A stretch of DNA of 6,915 bases from JAAAOH01 sp046540795 (GTDB lineage Bacteria > Spirochaetota > Spirochaetia > DSM-27196 > PWMO01), in contig JBKHEN010000137.1 in assembly GCA_046540795.1 (NCBI GenBank), positions 1-6,915 of the forward strand, given 5' to 3'. Shown piece after piece: positions 5,753-6,915 of the stretch. Position numbers and translations under genes: made by a program. The notes beneath the pieces are model-generated. The model ran no database searches and had not been told where the DNA came from. It worked only from the letters and a program-made list of their open reading frames with translations. The stretch's first letter is position 1; each line of letters opens with the position of its first letter.

Positions 5753-6761
5753 ATTGGTAACGAATCCTCGGATCGAGGATTGCGTAGATGGCGTCCACCA
5801 CGATGTTGATCACGATGAAGGCCCCGGAGATGAACAGCACCACGCCTTGCACCATGGGGTAGTCCCGGTTGTTTATTGCCTGAATCACCAAGCGGCCGAT
5901 GCCGGGCCACGAAAACACCGTCTCCGTCAGAATCGAACCGCCGATGAGCATACCCAGCTGCAGCCCCGTGACCGTTACCACCGGGATCATGGCGTTCTTC
6001 AGCGCGTGCTTGTACACCACCGAGCGTGCGGAGAGCCCCTTTGCACGGGCCGTGCGGATGTAGTCCTCATGGAGCACGTCCAACATGCTCGATCGTGTAA
6101 TGCGTGTGATGAGCGCAAAGGATATGGTAGCAAGCGACGCGGCGGGCAGAATCAGATGCCGTAGCGCGTTCACGAACAGCCTTGGGCTTCCACCGAGGAG
6201 CGTGTCTATCAGGTAGAAACCCGTTACGCGGGCTATCCTGGCTCCACTCATGATCCGGCCCGAAACCGGCAGCCACCCCAGGACTACCGAGAAAAGGAAC
6301 ATCAGCATCAACCCCAGCCAAAAGACCGGAACGGACACCCCTACCAACGAAAATCCCACCGCCGCATGGTCCACCGCGGTGTTTCGCCTCCGCGCCGCCG
6401 TAACACCAAAGACGATCCCGATCACAAAAGCTATCACCAACGCGGTCACGGACAGCTCCAGCGTAGCCGGAAGTCTCCGTAGAATTTGGTCCATCACCGG
6501 CTCTCGACTCCGAATCGAGCGCCCCCAGTCCCCACGGGCAACGTCGGTTGCCCAGTTCCAGTAACGCACCGGAAGGGGCTGATCCAGTCCCAAGCGCGCT
6601 TCGAGGGTCTGCCGCGTCTCCTCGGTAGCTCGCGGGCCGAGCATGACGTCTATCGGATCCCCCGGCACTATGTGCACCAGTAGGAATACCAGGATGCTTA
6701 CACCGACGAGCGTCGGCACTGCAATAAGAATTCGCTTGAGGAAGTATCGCAGCAATCCCAC
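5751..6761 (-). CDS. dppB: Peptide ABC transporter permease, DppB/OppB type
   Basis: A 336-residue inner-membrane permease, the partner of DppC and first gene of the operon. The N-terminus MGLLRYFLKRILIAVPTL is typical; the first span covers about 9-30 and is followed by the hallmark PGDP (33-36). LGLDQPLPVRYWNW (57-70) and GDWGRS (77-82) lie in the large external loop. Further spans are near 100-122, 134-160, 201-221, 258-280 and 304-328. FWLG (147-150) and LPVSG (164-168) are family elements. The EAA-type coupling loop is at 233-257 (DYIRTARAKGLSARS and following), with VFSWPGIGRL at 282-291 and the terminal DPRIRY. The start is a GTG with GGGGAGGAG 10 bases upstream. A TTG at codon 3 would give MLRYFLKR, also family-like, but is too far from that site. 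The gene lies about 54 nt downstream of a consensus promoter. Confidence 0.96.
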   Translation of the reverse strand: MGLLRYFLKRILIAVPTLVGVSILVFLLVHIVPGDPIDVMLGPRATEETRQTLEARLGLDQPLPVRYWNWATDVARGDWGRSIRSREPVMDQILRRLPATLELSVTALVIAFVIGIVFGVTAARRRNTAVDHAAVGFSLVGVSVPVFWLGLMLMFLFSVVLGWLPVSGRIMSGARIARVTGFYLIDTLLGGSPRLFVNALRHLILPAASLATISFALITRITRSSMLDVLHEDYIRTARAKGLSARSVVYKHALKNAMIPVVTVTGLQLGMLIGGSILTETVFSWPGIGRLVIQAINNRDYPMVQGVVLFISGAFIVINIVVDAIYAILDPRIRYQ

Positions 6762-6794
6762 CGCTTCGGTGCTCCTCCCCGCTCCTTCACGTGG

Positions 6795-6823
6795 TCAGCA
6801 TGACGTAGCAATTACTTCAGCAT
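6795..6823 (-). promoter_or_regulatory. Candidate operator: 7-bp direct repeat over the start site
   Basis: The minus strand carries ATGCTGA twice (6823-6817 and 6801-6795), exactly 22 bp apart, about two helical turns. A third, partial copy ATTGCTA (6812-6806) sits between them. The upstream copy overlaps the last bases of the -10 box and the set covers the expected start of transcription, where a bound protein would block RNA polymerase. The RpiR protein of this operon is the obvious candidate, though that family often uses inverted repeats. No binding evidence exists. Confidence 0.35.
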
Positions 6824-6850
6824 TATAGGTCCACGGAGTAAATCCTTCAA
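6822..6850 (-). promoter_or_regulatory. Sigma-70-type promoter of the transport operon
   Basis: The -35 box TTGAAG (6850-6845) and the perfect -10 box TATAAT (6827-6822) are separated by 17 bp, the optimal spacing. A run of seven A (6861-6855) just upstream of the -35 box resembles an UP element for the RNA polymerase alpha subunit. Transcription should start near 6816-6814, giving a leader of about 54 nt before the dppB GTG. All genes downstream lie on the same strand and no other convincing promoter is visible, so this probably drives the whole operon. Confidence 0.75.
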
Positions 6851-6857
6851 GCGATTT

Positions 6858-6904
6858 TTTTCGGGGACGGTTTTCGGGCGGTTTCGGGCGGTTTTCGGGG
6901 ACGG
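6858..6904 (+). repeat. Imperfect G-rich tandem repeat upstream of the promoter
   Basis: Four consecutive units are seen: TTTTCGGGGACGG (6858-6870), TTTTCGGGCGG (6871-6881), TTTCGGGCGG (6882-6891) and TTTTCGGGGACGG (6892-6904). The outer two are identical and the inner two shorter, an A-B-B'-A order. The element is unlike the coding DNA, has almost no self-complementarity, and ends directly against the A-tract of the promoter. Similar CGGGGACGG-type repeats occur, as far as I recall, near IS200/RAYT-like transposase genes in some genomes, but no such gene is visible here. On the plus strand it has four G-runs of three or more. Confidence 0.7.
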
Positions 6905-6915
6905 AGGAACGCAGA

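Noticed and set aside
6787..6801. Mini-ORF ATG CTG ACC ACG TGA in the operon leader
   Set aside because: It has only four codons, no ribosome-binding site and no attenuator-like structure; its start simply falls in one copy of the direct repeat.
6905..6915. AGGAACGCAGA as the ribosome-binding site of a divergent gene to the right
   Set aside because: No plus-strand promoter is recognisable and no start codon is in the window; the AGG may just be the end of the repeat.

Overview
The window is a compact bacterial transport operon. All six well-supported protein genes lie on the minus strand and read right to left: dppB, dppC, dppD, dppF, a substrate-binding lipoprotein gene, and a MurR/RpiR-type regulator gene. 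Together they encode a complete di-/oligopeptide-family (PepT, Dpp/Opp) ABC importer: two permeases, two ATPases and a family-5 solute-binding protein, plus a likely dedicated transcription factor.

Host: DNA rich in G+C, Shine-Dalgarno sites before the genes, a consensus sigma-70 promoter and a lipobox signal peptide all point to a bacterium. The exported lipoprotein is strikingly acidic (by hand count about 115 Asp+Glu against about 28 Lys+Arg in the mature part), as seen in proteins facing saline surroundings. A marine, halophilic or haloalkaliphilic species is therefore plausible, but the sequence does not fix a phylum.

Layout, in transcription order. 6915-6762: a G-rich imperfect tandem repeat, then an A-tract, a sigma-70 promoter (TTGAAG, 17 bp, TATAAT), a 7-bp direct repeat that may be an operator, and a 5' UTR of about 54 nt. 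6761-5751 dppB and 5734-4874 dppC (permeases). 4852-3770 dppD and 3766-2765 dppF (ATPases). These four genes are separated by only 3-21 bp. After 80 bp comes the binding-protein gene (2684-1125), with its own strong ribosome-binding site. After another 170 bp, which contains a strong hairpin without a U-tract, comes the regulator gene (954-94). At the left edge a further minus-strand gene may just begin (12-1).

Working model: the lipoprotein captures a peptide-like ligand outside the membrane and delivers it to the DppB-DppC channel, and DppD-DppF hydrolyse ATP to drive import. The RpiR protein probably senses the imported compound or a product of it and controls the promoter at 6822-6850. 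Its SIS domain has lost the usual phosphosugar-binding serine loops, so its ligand is probably not a classical sugar phosphate. I see no defence system, mobile-element gene, RNA gene or CRISPR array. The least explained parts are the upstream G-rich repeat, the direct repeat over the start site, and the G-rich duplicated end of dppD.
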